Below, in pieces: positions 16,365-24,298 of a DNA stretch of 64,000 nt. Both the position numbers and the translations under genes were made by a program. Under the pieces are notes generated by a model. The model searched no databases. It was not told the DNA's origin and saw only the letters and a program-made list of their open reading frames with translations. This DNA is from Rhizobium ruizarguesonis (GTDB lineage: Bacteria > Pseudomonadota > Alphaproteobacteria > Rhizobiales > Rhizobiaceae), in contig NZ_PQIG01000076.1 of assembly GCF_012349115.1 (NCBI RefSeq), positions 1-64,000 on the forward strand, written 5' to 3'. Each line of letters begins with the position of its first letter. Position 1 is the stretch's first letter.

Positions 16365-17422
16365 TGCGAGCCGGGGAGGGGGTTCACGATCGCGACAGTC
16401 GGAAGCAGGGCGGCATCGTTTGCGCGGGAAACTTCATCGTCGATCGCGTCCACACCCTGTCCTATTGGCCCGAACAGGGCAATCTCGCCCATATCCTGCA
16501 CCAGGATCTGGGCGTGGGGGGCGGGGCGGCCAATGTCGTCACCGATCTAGCCTCGCTTGGATTCCCGGGAAAGCTGGCGGCAGCGGGATGCATCGGCGCA
16601 GATCAGGACGGAGAGATCGTCAAGGCCCGCCTAGCGGTTGCCGGCGTCGATGTCGGTGGGCTGACCGCGCTTGCCGACCGGGTGACTGCGCATACACATG
16701 TCATGAATGTGCCCGGTCAGAACCGGACCTTCTTCTATCATGGCGGCGCCAACGATGCGGTCACCGACAAGCTTGTCTCACCCGCAACCTTCGCCAAGGC
16801 TGGCTATCGGCTGTTCTATCTCGGTTATCTCATGCTGTTGCCGGGTCTCGACCGCATTGGCCCTGACGGCCGTTCGGGAGCATCGCGCCTGCTGGAAGCC
16901 GCGCGCCGCGCGGGGCTTACGACCTGTGTGGATTTCGTATCGAGCGAAGACCCGGAATTTGCGGCCAAGGTCGGCGTCGCTCTGCCCTTCTGCGATTTCT
17001 TGATCATCAACGAGATGGAGGCGGGGCGGGCAACCGGCGTTATCGTTCGCGATGCGGAGGGAGATTTGATCGAGGCGGGGCTTTTGGAAGCGGGCGAGCG
17101 CCTGCTTGCGGCGGGCGTCGCCAAGGGCGCGATCATCCATGCGCCGGAAACCTGCTTCTGGTTTGCATCAGGCGCTTCCCCGATCATCACGCGTTCACGA
17201 CCTGTCGATCCCGATGACATCGTCAGTGCCGTCGGCGCAGGAGACGCTTTCTGCGCCGCCGTGCTCTACGGCCTGCATGAGAACTGGCCGGTCGAGCATA
17301 TCTGCGCCGTCGCCCATGCCGCAGCTGCGCGTTGCCTCAAGGGGGCGACGGCCACCGATGGCATCCCCGACATGTCCGTCCTTCTTCGCGAGGCGAAGGA
17401 GACGAACCCGCAATCCGCTTAG
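16364..17422 (+). CDS. PfkB-family carbohydrate kinase
   Basis: A 352-residue ribokinase-type kinase. GVGGGAANVVTDLASLG (about 48-64) is the N-terminal PfkB signature and SAVGAGDAF (288-296) the C-terminal one, with Asp294 as catalytic base. It is clearly different from the tagatose-kinase-like protein at 9758, with little identity outside the motifs. Its gene overlaps the lyxose isomerase stop by one base. I infer that it phosphorylates the ketose made by that isomerase; whether at C-1 or C-5/6 is unknown. Confidence 0.83.
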   Translation: MRAGEGVHDRDSRKQGGIVCAGNFIVDRVHTLSYWPEQGNLAHILHQDLGVGGGAANVVTDLASLGFPGKLAAAGCIGADQDGEIVKARLAVAGVDVGGLTALADRVTAHTHVMNVPGQNRTFFYHGGANDAVTDKLVSPATFAKAGYRLFYLGYLMLLPGLDRIGPDGRSGASRLLEAARRAGLTTCVDFVSSEDPEFAAKVGVALPFCDFLIINEMEAGRATGVIVRDAEGDLIEAGLLEAGERLLAAGVAKGAIIHAPETCFWFASGASPIITRSRPVDPDDIVSAVGAGDAFCAAVLYGLHENWPVEHICAVAHAAAARCLKGATATDGIPDMSVLLREAKETNPQSA

Positions 17423-17486
17423 CCCATTGGCGTCGCCTCAGGAGGGCGGCTCCGATCATCGTTCAGTCAAAAGGGGAGGAGCAAAC

Positions 17487-17561
17487 ATGAAGCTATTTGT
17501 TACGGCAGCCGCGCACGGCACCCTTGCCGGTGCAGGCGCGAGCGGGGAGGCAGTGCGATGA
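17487..17561 (+). CDS. 24-residue leader or remnant ORF
   Basis: A very short frame starting ATGAAGCTATTTG, with GGGGAGGA 7 bases upstream, coding 24 residues (Met-Lys-Leu-Phe-Val then Ala/Gly-rich) and ending in an ATGA overlap with the next SDR gene. The good ribosome-binding site and overlap suggest it is translated and couples translation into the SDR gene. The start looks like the beginning of a signal peptide, so it may instead be the scar of a deleted exported-protein gene. Confidence 0.4.
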   Translation: MKLFVTAAAHGTLAGAGASGEAVR

Positions 17562-18346
17562 CATATGCGGAAACGGCGCGGCTCTCGGGCAAGGTGGCAT
17601 TGGTCACGGGGGGAGCGAGCGGCATCGGCAAGGCGGTCTGCGAGCGTTTTGCCGCCGAAGGCGCGAGGGTTGTCGTGGCGGACCACGACGATGAACGATG
17701 CGCACGGGTGGCCGAAGCGATCGGCCCTCAGGCATGGGGTGTCGCGCTTGACGTGACCAGCCAGGACAGCATCGAAGAAGCTGCGCGCTTCACTATATCA
17801 ACCGCCGGCAAGATCGACATCCTGGTCAATGCCGCAGGCATTTACGAGGTCGAGTCCATTCTGGAAATATCCCGGGAGCGGACCGCTAGGGTATTTCAGG
17901 TCAATATCGAAGGCCTGATCTTCATGACGCAGGCCGTTGCCCGGCACATGGTGGAGAGAGGGGAGGGTGGACGCATCATCAACTTCTCATCCCAGGCCGG
18001 GCGTCGGGGCGAAGGACCGGCCGTGGCTTACTGTGCGTCCAAGGCGGCCGTCATCAGCATCACGCAAAGCTGCGCTCTGGAGCTGATCCGTTATGGCATC
18101 AACGTCAACGCCATCGCTCCCGGCGTCGTCGATACGCCGATGTGGGACGTCGTTGATGCGAAGCTCGGCAGCCGGGAAGGTTTGAAACCCGGTGACGTCA
18201 AGCGCCGCGTGGCCGCCGCCGTTCCCGCCGGACGATTCGGCGCCGCTCACGAACAAGCTGCCATGGCCGCCTTCCTGGCCGGGCCCGATGCAGCATATAT
18301 CGTGGCGCAGTGCTACAATGTTGATGGCGGCAATGTCATGAGCTGA
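17558..18346 (+). CDS. SDR oxidoreductase, sorbitol dehydrogenase (SmoS)-like
   Basis: A 262-residue short-chain dehydrogenase. TGGASGIG is at residues 17-24, NAAG at 91-94, Ser144/145, Tyr158 and Lys162. It shares long characteristic segments with the Rhodobacter polyol/sorbitol dehydrogenase SmoS (SSQAGRRGE, YGINVNAIAPGVVDTP, YIVAQCYNVDGGN). The expected reaction is D-glucitol to D-fructose, possibly also galactitol or L-iditol, with NAD. The gene overlaps the 24-residue ORF by four bases. Confidence 0.88.
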   Translation: MTYAETARLSGKVALVTGGASGIGKAVCERFAAEGARVVVADHDDERCARVAEAIGPQAWGVALDVTSQDSIEEAARFTISTAGKIDILVNAAGIYEVESILEISRERTARVFQVNIEGLIFMTQAVARHMVERGEGGRIINFSSQAGRRGEGPAVAYCASKAAVISITQSCALELIRYGINVNAIAPGVVDTPMWDVVDAKLGSREGLKPGDVKRRVAAAVPAGRFGAAHEQAAMAAFLAGPDAAYIVAQCYNVDGGNVMS

Positions 18347-18453
18347 GCGCTTGAGCCGTGCCCGGAATCGTCGATGCCGCGGGGCGGATGTCATCCAGCA
18401 TACGGCTTCATCAGCACGAAGAGGCAATCGAACTTGATGTCTGGAGGAGTGAA

Positions 18454-19461
18454 ATGAAGGCTGTACGCTTGGAGTCGATCGGGTCTTTGACCATGCGCAG
18501 CGTTGAGAAACCGGTTGCCGGGCCGCGCGAGCTGCTGGTCCGGGTTGCGGCGGCCGGCATCTGCGGTTCCGATCGCCACATGTACAAGGGCGAATATCCG
18601 ACAGCGATCCCCGTGACGCTGGGCCACGAATTCTCCGGCATCGTCGAAGGGATCGGCGATGGGGTGACACGGTTTACCGGCGGGGAGTTGGTGACGGTCG
18701 ACCCGAATATCTCCTGCGGCACCTGTCGGGCTTGCACGCAGGCGCGGCCGAATTTGTGCGAGAGCTTGACCGCCATCGGCGTGACACGGGATGGCGGCTT
18801 TGCCGAATATGTGGCGGTGCCGCAGGCCCAGGCCTTCGTCCTGCCGGCCGGCCTCGATCCCGTTCACGGCGCCTTCAGTGAACCGCTGGCCTGCTGTATC
18901 CACGCCATCGACAAGGCAAGGATCCGTCCGGGCGACAGCGTCGCGATCCTCGGCGGGGGCGTGATCGGTCTGCTCATGGTGCAACTGGCCCGCCTGGCTG
19001 GGGCAGGCGAGATCATTTTGATCACGCGGCAGCAATCCAGACGCCAAACGGCTCTGCGCCTGGGGGCGACGCACGCCTTCGACCCGGCCTCGGAAACAAT
19101 CGCTTCTGTTCGAGAGGTCACCAAAGGCGGCGCAGACGTGGTCATCGAGTGCGCCGGCGTCAGCGACACCCTTCAAACCGGTCTGAAAATGGCGCGGCGC
19201 GGCGGTAGCTTCGTGCTTTTCGGGGTCACACCGGCGGGTGTCGAAGTGCCGGTTCTGCCCTTCGATCTGCTGGTAAACGAAGTCGATATCTGGCCGGCCT
19301 ACCTCAACCCCTTCACCCATTCGCGGGCTGCGGCGATGGTCGCGAGCGGGGTGTTGGAACTGGACGCATTGGTCACCAAAACCATCGGTCTTGAGGAGGT
19401 CGCCGACGTGGTGGGCAACGCGCCACTGCCAGGCGAGATCAAGGTCATCGTCCGGCCCTAG
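18454..19461 (+). CDS. zinc-dependent polyol dehydrogenase (MDR family)
   Basis: A 335-residue medium-chain dehydrogenase. The catalytic zinc site is Cys37 (AAGICGSD), His58 and Glu59 (GHEF); the structural zinc site is Cys88, Cys91, Cys94 and Cys102. The coenzyme motif GGGVIG is near residues 167-172. ATG at 18454 follows GGAGG by 8 bases. In Agrobacterium an MDR protein near a tagatose kinase and a PF08013 protein oxidises D-altritol to D-tagatose, so that is a reasonable guess here; sorbitol or threonine-type substrates are alternatives. It is the last gene of the LacI-controlled set. Confidence 0.85.
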   Translation: MKAVRLESIGSLTMRSVEKPVAGPRELLVRVAAAGICGSDRHMYKGEYPTAIPVTLGHEFSGIVEGIGDGVTRFTGGELVTVDPNISCGTCRACTQARPNLCESLTAIGVTRDGGFAEYVAVPQAQAFVLPAGLDPVHGAFSEPLACCIHAIDKARIRPGDSVAILGGGVIGLLMVQLARLAGAGEIILITRQQSRRQTALRLGATHAFDPASETIASVREVTKGGADVVIECAGVSDTLQTGLKMARRGGSFVLFGVTPAGVEVPVLPFDLLVNEVDIWPAYLNPFTHSRAAAMVASGVLELDALVTKTIGLEEVADVVGNAPLPGEIKVIVRP

Positions 19462-19502
19462 CTTGGCCGCGCCCAGCCCAACTGTCAGGCCACACCACCT
19501 GC

Positions 19503-20522
19503 TCAGCTGCGAACAGTGCCGGTGGAATCGCGCTCGATCAGGGTGACCGGCACTTTTACGATCGCGCCTTGCCGAGATTCGTCTCCTGTTTGGTGCTCCT
19601 CGATCAGCGCTTCCAGCAGCCGTGCTGCCTGCTGTCCCACATCGCGGATCGGCTGCGCGACCGTTGTCAACCGTGGAAAGACGTAGGCAGCCTCCGGCAG
19701 ATCGTCGAAGCCCACGACCGAATAGTCGCCCGGAACGGAAAATCCGCGATCCTGGATGGCATGGATTGCGGCAATCGCCGAAACGTCGGTCGTGCCGATG
19801 ATCGCGGTGACCTCGGGTCGAGACGCCAGCAATTCCCGCGCCAGCCGGTAGGTCTCTGCAAAGCTGTGCTCTTCCGCCATCGCCACGATGGCGGGCGCGA
19901 TCCCATCTTTCGCCATCTCCGCCGTGATGCCCTGAAGGCGAAGCTGGATCGGCTGGCTGTGGGCCGGCGCGCCGACGATGGCGATTGCCCGGTGGCCGAG
20001 ATCGATCAGATGGCGCGCCATCAGCCGTCCGCCTTCCTCGTGATCGGCCATGACAGCGTCGTCAGCGATGCCGCTCAGCTCGCGGTCAATGGCGATGATC
20101 GGAATGCCAGCGTCCCGCAGCACCCCGAAATGCTCGATGCTGCCGAAGGCGCTTGCCACGATGACGCCGTCGACGCGCTGGGCGAGCAGCATCGAGATGT
20201 AGCGCACCTCATGGTCCATATTTTCCGCCGTGCTGCAGATCAGCGTCTGATAGCCGTGCTGGAACAGTTCCTGTTCGATCGCATGGGCCAGGATGCCGAA
20301 GAAAGGCACCTCGATCGACGGCAGCATCAGTCCGATCATCCGGCTTGGTGCACCGCGCAGCATACGGGCACCCTTGCTGGGCGTGTAGTTCAGCGTTCGG
20401 ATAGCCGCCTCGACCCGCTCCCTGAGCTCAGGTGAGGCATAACCGCTGTTGTTGAGCACGCGCGAGACCGAAGAGACTGACGTTCCTGCAAGTTTAGCGA
20501 TATGTCTGATGCTGGTCGTCAC
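19503..20522 (-). CDS. LacI-family transcriptional repressor
   Basis: A 339-residue regulator. The helix-turn-helix is at residues 5-25 (IRHIAKLAGTSVSSVSRVLNN) and is followed by the hinge and a periplasmic-binding-protein-like effector domain. The start codon is GTG, with only a weak AGAGAAAG upstream. It converges on the zinc dehydrogenase gene, 41 bases apart. The two AACGTT-centred operators at 13607 and 13661 are the only such sites I found, so it probably represses the aldolase-to-dehydrogenase operon until a sugar effector binds. Confidence 0.9.
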   Translation of the reverse strand: MTTSIRHIAKLAGTSVSSVSRVLNNSGYASPELRERVEAAIRTLNYTPSKGARMLRGAPSRMIGLMLPSIEVPFFGILAHAIEQELFQHGYQTLICSTAENMDHEVRYISMLLAQRVDGVIVASAFGSIEHFGVLRDAGIPIIAIDRELSGIADDAVMADHEEGGRLMARHLIDLGHRAIAIVGAPAHSQPIQLRLQGITAEMAKDGIAPAIVAMAEEHSFAETYRLARELLASRPEVTAIIGTTDVSAIAAIHAIQDRGFSVPGDYSVVGFDDLPEAAYVFPRLTTVAQPIRDVGQQAARLLEALIEEHQTGDESRQGAIVKVPVTLIERDSTGTVRS

Positions 20523-20540
20523 GTGCTCGCATTTCTTTCT

Positions 20541-20590
20541 CTACAGCGCCGCGCGTCTTTTCAGACGCGCAAAGGACGCTAGCATAGGAG
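20541..20590. repeat. RIME1-like palindromic repeat
   Basis: A copy of the first half of the rhizobial RIME1-type element. The inner stem is GCGCGTCT (20551-20558) pairing with AGACGCGC (20563-20570) around a TTTC loop, flanked by ACAGCGCC and AAAGGACGCT. Nearly identical sequences recur at 49596, 49733 and, more diverged, 55061. It lies 18 bases upstream of the lacI-type start codon. The second RIME1 half is missing. Confidence 0.8.
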
Positions 20591-20701
20591 TGGTCGAACA
20601 TTCATCAGACGGGCTGCTGAAGTTCACCTTCATTTCATCATCCACTAGATCACTAGCGGGACGCCGCATCAAGCGCGCCGCTGGTGCACTCCCGTGCAGG
20701 C

Positions 20702-21562
20702 TCAGCAAAGACTTTTCCAGGTGCCGAATATTTTGGCGATCACTTTCCCATTTTCGCGTCGTAGCTGCCCATGGACAGTTTCTTGCTCGCCAGAAAAATC
20801 AATAAGGTCGAAGAAGACGCGTTCATTTCGTTCGATATTTCCGAGGAAGAAAACGTCTTTTCGGACGGCTGGCCCCTTGCGGGGAAACCAAGTTTCCAAG
20901 GCGCGATCGGCCAATGCCTGATACTCGGCAAAGTAAAACAGGCCTGCGCCGTTGAACTCCTGCGAGGCGCTGGGATCGAACTGAAAGGCTCTGAGCGCTT
21001 TGTTGGCGGGGACCTGAAACCCGAAATGCGTTGCTGACCGCCCATTCCGGATGTCTGCAGCCTTCTCAGCCAGGCGGCTGGGCTGGAACCGCTCTCCCTG
21101 CGGCTCAGGCAACGTCACACGGGCTATCGAGTGATTGTTGTCTTTGATCGTTCTGTGGACGAAGGTTGAGATGAGTTCGACCGCGCCGACGCTTCGCCCG
21201 TGGACGAACAACTCGTGCCGGGTCGACGTCCGGGTTCGCGAGACTGCGGACAGTCTGGAGTGGATGGTCAAAATGTCGTTTGCCTGCACAACATCAAAAC
21301 GTGCATCCGTCAGTGACGTTGCACAGATCGCGGCATAGGCCTCTTCTCCGTCGGCCGTTCTGAAATCCGCATTGTCGAGCCCGAGATGACAGGCGAGCAT
21401 CAGCCAGTGACGGTGGCCGAGTTCCTTCATCAGCCAGGTCTCGGACAGCCCGGTTCCATTCAAATGCGGCATGCCGAGGAGTATATGCGGATCAAGGGCA
21501 CGTTCCATCAAGTCGCGTGCCGAAGGTCCTGCGGGCGGAAAATCGAGAAGGGCCGCGCTCAC
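20702..21562 (-). CDS. Pnap_2097/LnmK-type protein at the end of the Nit1C cluster
   Basis: About 286 residues, resembling Pnap_2097-family proteins related to the leinamycin LnmK acyltransferase/decarboxylase (hot-dog fold). Typical segments are DPHILLGMPHLNGTGLSETWLMKELGHRHW near the N-terminus, with VELISTFV and GLFYFAEY further on. The start is uncertain: GTG at 21562 begins 2 bases after the flavoprotein stop and would be coupled to it; ATG at 21508 is the alternative. No clear ribosome-binding site. It is the last gene of the leftward nitrilase operon and probably acts on an acyl-thioester in the same pathway. Confidence 0.7.
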   Translation of the reverse strand: MSAALLDFPPAGPSARDLMERALDPHILLGMPHLNGTGLSETWLMKELGHRHWLMLACHLGLDNADFRTADGEEAYAAICATSLTDARFDVVQANDILTIHSRLSAVSRTRTSTRHELFVHGRSVGAVELISTFVHRTIKDNNHSIARVTLPEPQGERFQPSRLAEKAADIRNGRSATHFGFQVPANKALRAFQFDPSASQEFNGAGLFYFAEYQALADRALETWFPRKGPAVRKDVFFLGNIERNERVFFDLIDFSGEQETVHGQLRRENGKVIAKIFGTWKSLC

Positions 21563-21564
21563 GA

Positions 21565-22836
21565 TCAGGCACTGACCGATTGCTTGAGAGACGATGTCTG
21601 TGCCGAACGTCGCGCTGCGAGATGCCCGACCACATGTTCGGCATCCCTGCCGACGCTGAGGAACCGGCCCGAGCCCCAGGTCCAGAGCCAGGGAAGTCCC
21701 AGCACGTAGACGCCGTCGACGGCAGTGACGCCACGGCGATGAACGGGATAGGCGTTGCCATCGAAGATCGGCAGACCGACGAAGGACCAATCCGGGCTGA
21801 ATCCCGTGGCCCAGATGACCGAGGTGATCCCCTCCGCCTTCAGGTCGAGTTCGGCAATCTCCGCCTCAGGCTCCCAGACAGGGACATAGGGGGATCCAGC
21901 CGGAGCATCGATGCACTTTTCGGCAATATGCCGGTCAATCAGGGCATTGATGCCGTTATAGACCCGGTCGGCGCCGTCGAGATTGGCCTTCAGGTTCGGC
22001 TCGAACAGCATCCGGCCGGCGGCGATGCCGGACATGCGGCCATACAGCGCCATGCCCTCCAGCGCGAACTTGCGCAGATCGATATCGCGTCCACCGTCGC
22101 GTCCCGTCAGATAGTGGTTGGTGTCGTGCTTTTTCTTCGTCATGCCGTCATGTTCGACCGTGATGTCGTACTGGCCGATATCGGAAAGCCAATCGACCAC
22201 ATCGCGCCCGCGATAGAACCGGGCGCAACGCGGCGCATTGCCGGTGACGAGATGCACCTTGCGGCCGGCAAGATGCAGATCCTCTGCAATCTGGCAGCCG
22301 GACTGGCCGGAGCCGACCACGATGACGCCGCCGTCCGGCAGTTGGTCGGCATTGCGATAGGCGGCGGTGTGGATCTGCGTGATGTCCTCGGGCAGGCGCT
22401 CGCCGGCACGCGGAATGGCCGGATCCGCATAGAGGCTGGTGGCGATCACCACGGCATCGGCGGTCACCGCGCCAGCCGAGGTTTCGAGCCGGAAGAGGCC
22501 GCCATGCTTTTCGAGCGACGTCACGCCGGTTTGCTCGAAGATCGGAGCATCGACCTTGTTCACGAAGCGATCGACATAGGCGAGGATCTCGTCCTTGACC
22601 ATAAAACCGTGCGGATCGGCGCCGTCATAGGGATGATCGGGAAGCTGGCATTGCCAGTTCGGCGTTACCAGGCAGAAGGCGTCCCAGCGTTCGTTCCTCC
22701 ATTTATGCGCAACGGTCTTCTTCTCGAAGACCACATGATCGATGCCGTGCCTCTTCAGGTAATGACTGGCGGACAGGCCGGCCTGGCCACCACCGATGAC
22801 GGCGGTGCTGTAATGCTGCTTCAGGTTCTGGGGCAT
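21565..22836 (-). CDS. MSMEG_0569-family flavin-dependent oxidoreductase
   Basis: A 423-residue flavoprotein monooxygenase-like enzyme. The FAD motif GGGQAG is at residues 15-20 and an NADPH-type motif VVGSGQSG is near residue 172; the ATGFSPDW segment near 350 is typical of FMO-like proteins. It belongs to the conserved Nit1C set (MSMEG_0569 family), where its substrate is unknown. The gene follows the MSMEG_0570-like gene by 12 bases in the leftward operon. Likely a cytoplasmic oxidase of a nitrogen-containing intermediate. Confidence 0.85.
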   Translation of the reverse strand: MPQNLKQHYSTAVIGGGQAGLSASHYLKRHGIDHVVFEKKTVAHKWRNERWDAFCLVTPNWQCQLPDHPYDGADPHGFMVKDEILAYVDRFVNKVDAPIFEQTGVTSLEKHGGLFRLETSAGAVTADAVVIATSLYADPAIPRAGERLPEDITQIHTAAYRNADQLPDGGVIVVGSGQSGCQIAEDLHLAGRKVHLVTGNAPRCARFYRGRDVVDWLSDIGQYDITVEHDGMTKKKHDTNHYLTGRDGGRDIDLRKFALEGMALYGRMSGIAAGRMLFEPNLKANLDGADRVYNGINALIDRHIAEKCIDAPAGSPYVPVWEPEAEIAELDLKAEGITSVIWATGFSPDWSFVGLPIFDGNAYPVHRRGVTAVDGVYVLGLPWLWTWGSGRFLSVGRDAEHVVGHLAARRSAQTSSLKQSVSA

Positions 22837-22848
22837 GGACTAGTCCTT

Positions 22849-23136
22849 TCAGAGGATGAAGGTTTTGCAGTGGACGCGGGCATCTGCGTCATTCAGGAAG
22901 GCGACAGCGGCGCTTTCAATTCGAGCGAGTTGGTCGTTTGCGGATGAACAGGCAAAACCAAACTTCGCCTCCACGCGATCGCTGGCGATGGTAAGCGCCC
23001 TGCGGCTGCGATCGACGAAATCGGCGACCGAATAACTTTCACCCTCGGTGAAAAACTCACGGATGATCAGCGAGGGGGAATAACAGCTCTCCTCCTGGCC
23101 ATCGGGCCAGGTTATGACAAAGCGCATTTCAGGCAT
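22849..23136 (-). CDS. MSMEG_0570-family nitrogen starvation response protein
   Basis: A 95-residue small protein starting MPEMRFVITWPDGQEESCYSPS, the typical N-terminus of the MSMEG_0570 family found in Nit1C clusters. The ATG at 23136 overlaps the end of the glycosyltransferase gene by 8 bases; a second ATG (23127) would shorten it by three residues. It is soluble and acidic, and its biochemical role is not known. Its presence together with seven other family markers confirms the cluster identity. Confidence 0.8.
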   Translation of the reverse strand: MPEMRFVITWPDGQEESCYSPSLIIREFFTEGESYSVADFVDRSRRALTIASDRVEAKFGFACSSANDQLARIESAAVAFLNDADARVHCKTFIL

Positions 23137-24298
23137 GGTCGGGCTCCAGCAGCGTGTGATAGCGGGCAAGATGGGCTGTTGCGGTTTGCTGCCAGCCATG
23201 GCGGGCGGCAACCGCGAGACCACGGGGAATGATCTGCTCGCGGATCGGTGCGACCAGTGCCAGCGCCATGCCTTCGGCAATGGAGACCGGATGATGCGGA
23301 TCGCACCAGATCGCATCGCCGGGACCCAGATATTCGGTGAAGGGCGCAATCGAGGATGTCACGACCGGAATACCGCTGGCTATAGCTTCCAGAACGACGA
23401 GGCCGAAGCCTTCCTTGAGCGAGGGAAACACCAGCGCATCCGCCAATCGGTAGAGGCTCGGCATGTCGGCATCCGCGATCGCTCCGGTGACGTGCACCGC
23501 TGCGGCGTCCCGACCGAGACAGGCGAGGCAAGAACGGAACTCCTCCTGATAGTCGCCATGGTCCAGGAGAGAGGCACCGCCGGCAATGACAAGCTGGGCA
23601 TCCGGCCGGATGGCGCGGACCTGACGAAAGGCTTCGAGAATACCAAGGGTGTTCTTTCGTGCCTCGATGCCGCCAACACTGAGGAAGATCGGCCCGCTTC
23701 CGAGCTGCAGCCTGTCGCGCAGAGCGACCTGCTCGCCGCTCCAGGCCGGCGAGAAGCGGTTGGTGTCGACACCATTGCCGACCACTGTCGCCTCGATGCC
23801 GCGCTCGTCTCTCAGCCTGTCCTGCCAGAGGCGGCTGACGGCGAAGAAGGTATCGGCCGCATCGATCGCGCGATCCTGCAAAGCCATCAGGCGCGGGTCG
23901 GCGAACTGGTCGATATGGTGGACAGTGCGGGCAAAATTCGGGATCAGGCCTTCCTGCTTGAGCGTCGCCAGCGCATTGCCGGAAATGCCGTCATGGGCGT
24001 GGAACAGGTCGAAGCCATTGGTTCCGGTTCTCCGGAAATAACCGACATAGTCGGCAATCCGCTGCTCGACCATTTGCGTCATGTTCGCGGGTGCCGGCGG
24101 CACGGCAATGCAGGCGGTGCCGCAGGAGGGCTGACGAAAGAAGCCCACACCCTTGGCATCAGGCGCATGCAGGACCACCTCATGGCCAAGCGAGGTCAGC
24201 GCTTCCGAGAGCTGCATGGCATGAACCACGCCGCCACGCGGATTGGTGGAATGCGTCAGCATGGCAATGCGCAGGGTTCGGTGCGGCGGGAGGCTCAT
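23129..24298 (-). CDS. MSMEG_0565-family glycosyltransferase
   Basis: A 389-residue GT-B fold glycosyltransferase of the GT4 type. The N-terminal domain opens with RIAMLTHSTNPRGGVVHAMQLSEAL and the C-terminal donor-binding motif reads EGFGLVVLEAIASGIPVV. It starts at ATG 24298 in an ATGA overlap with the AIR-synthase-like gene, so the two are coupled. Within Nit1C clusters this protein is always present; the acceptor is unknown, but a sugar-conjugated small molecule is a fair guess. It has no membrane segment. Confidence 0.85.
   Translation of the reverse strand: MSLPPHRTLRIAMLTHSTNPRGGVVHAMQLSEALTSLGHEVVLHAPDAKGVGFFRQPSCGTACIAVPPAPANMTQMVEQRIADYVGYFRRTGTNGFDLFHAHDGISGNALATLKQEGLIPNFARTVHHIDQFADPRLMALQDRAIDAADTFFAVSRLWQDRLRDERGIEATVVGNGVDTNRFSPAWSGEQVALRDRLQLGSGPIFLSVGGIEARKNTLGILEAFRQVRAIRPDAQLVIAGGASLLDHGDYQEEFRSCLACLGRDAAAVHVTGAIADADMPSLYRLADALVFPSLKEGFGLVVLEAIASGIPVVTSSIAPFTEYLGPGDAIWCDPHHPVSIAEGMALALVAPIREQIIPRGLAVAARHGWQQTATAHLARYHTLLEPDHA

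Noticed and set aside
21517..22947. Long plus-strand frame opposite the Nit1C flavoprotein
   Set aside because: Shadow of the flavoprotein gene; no motifs of its own.
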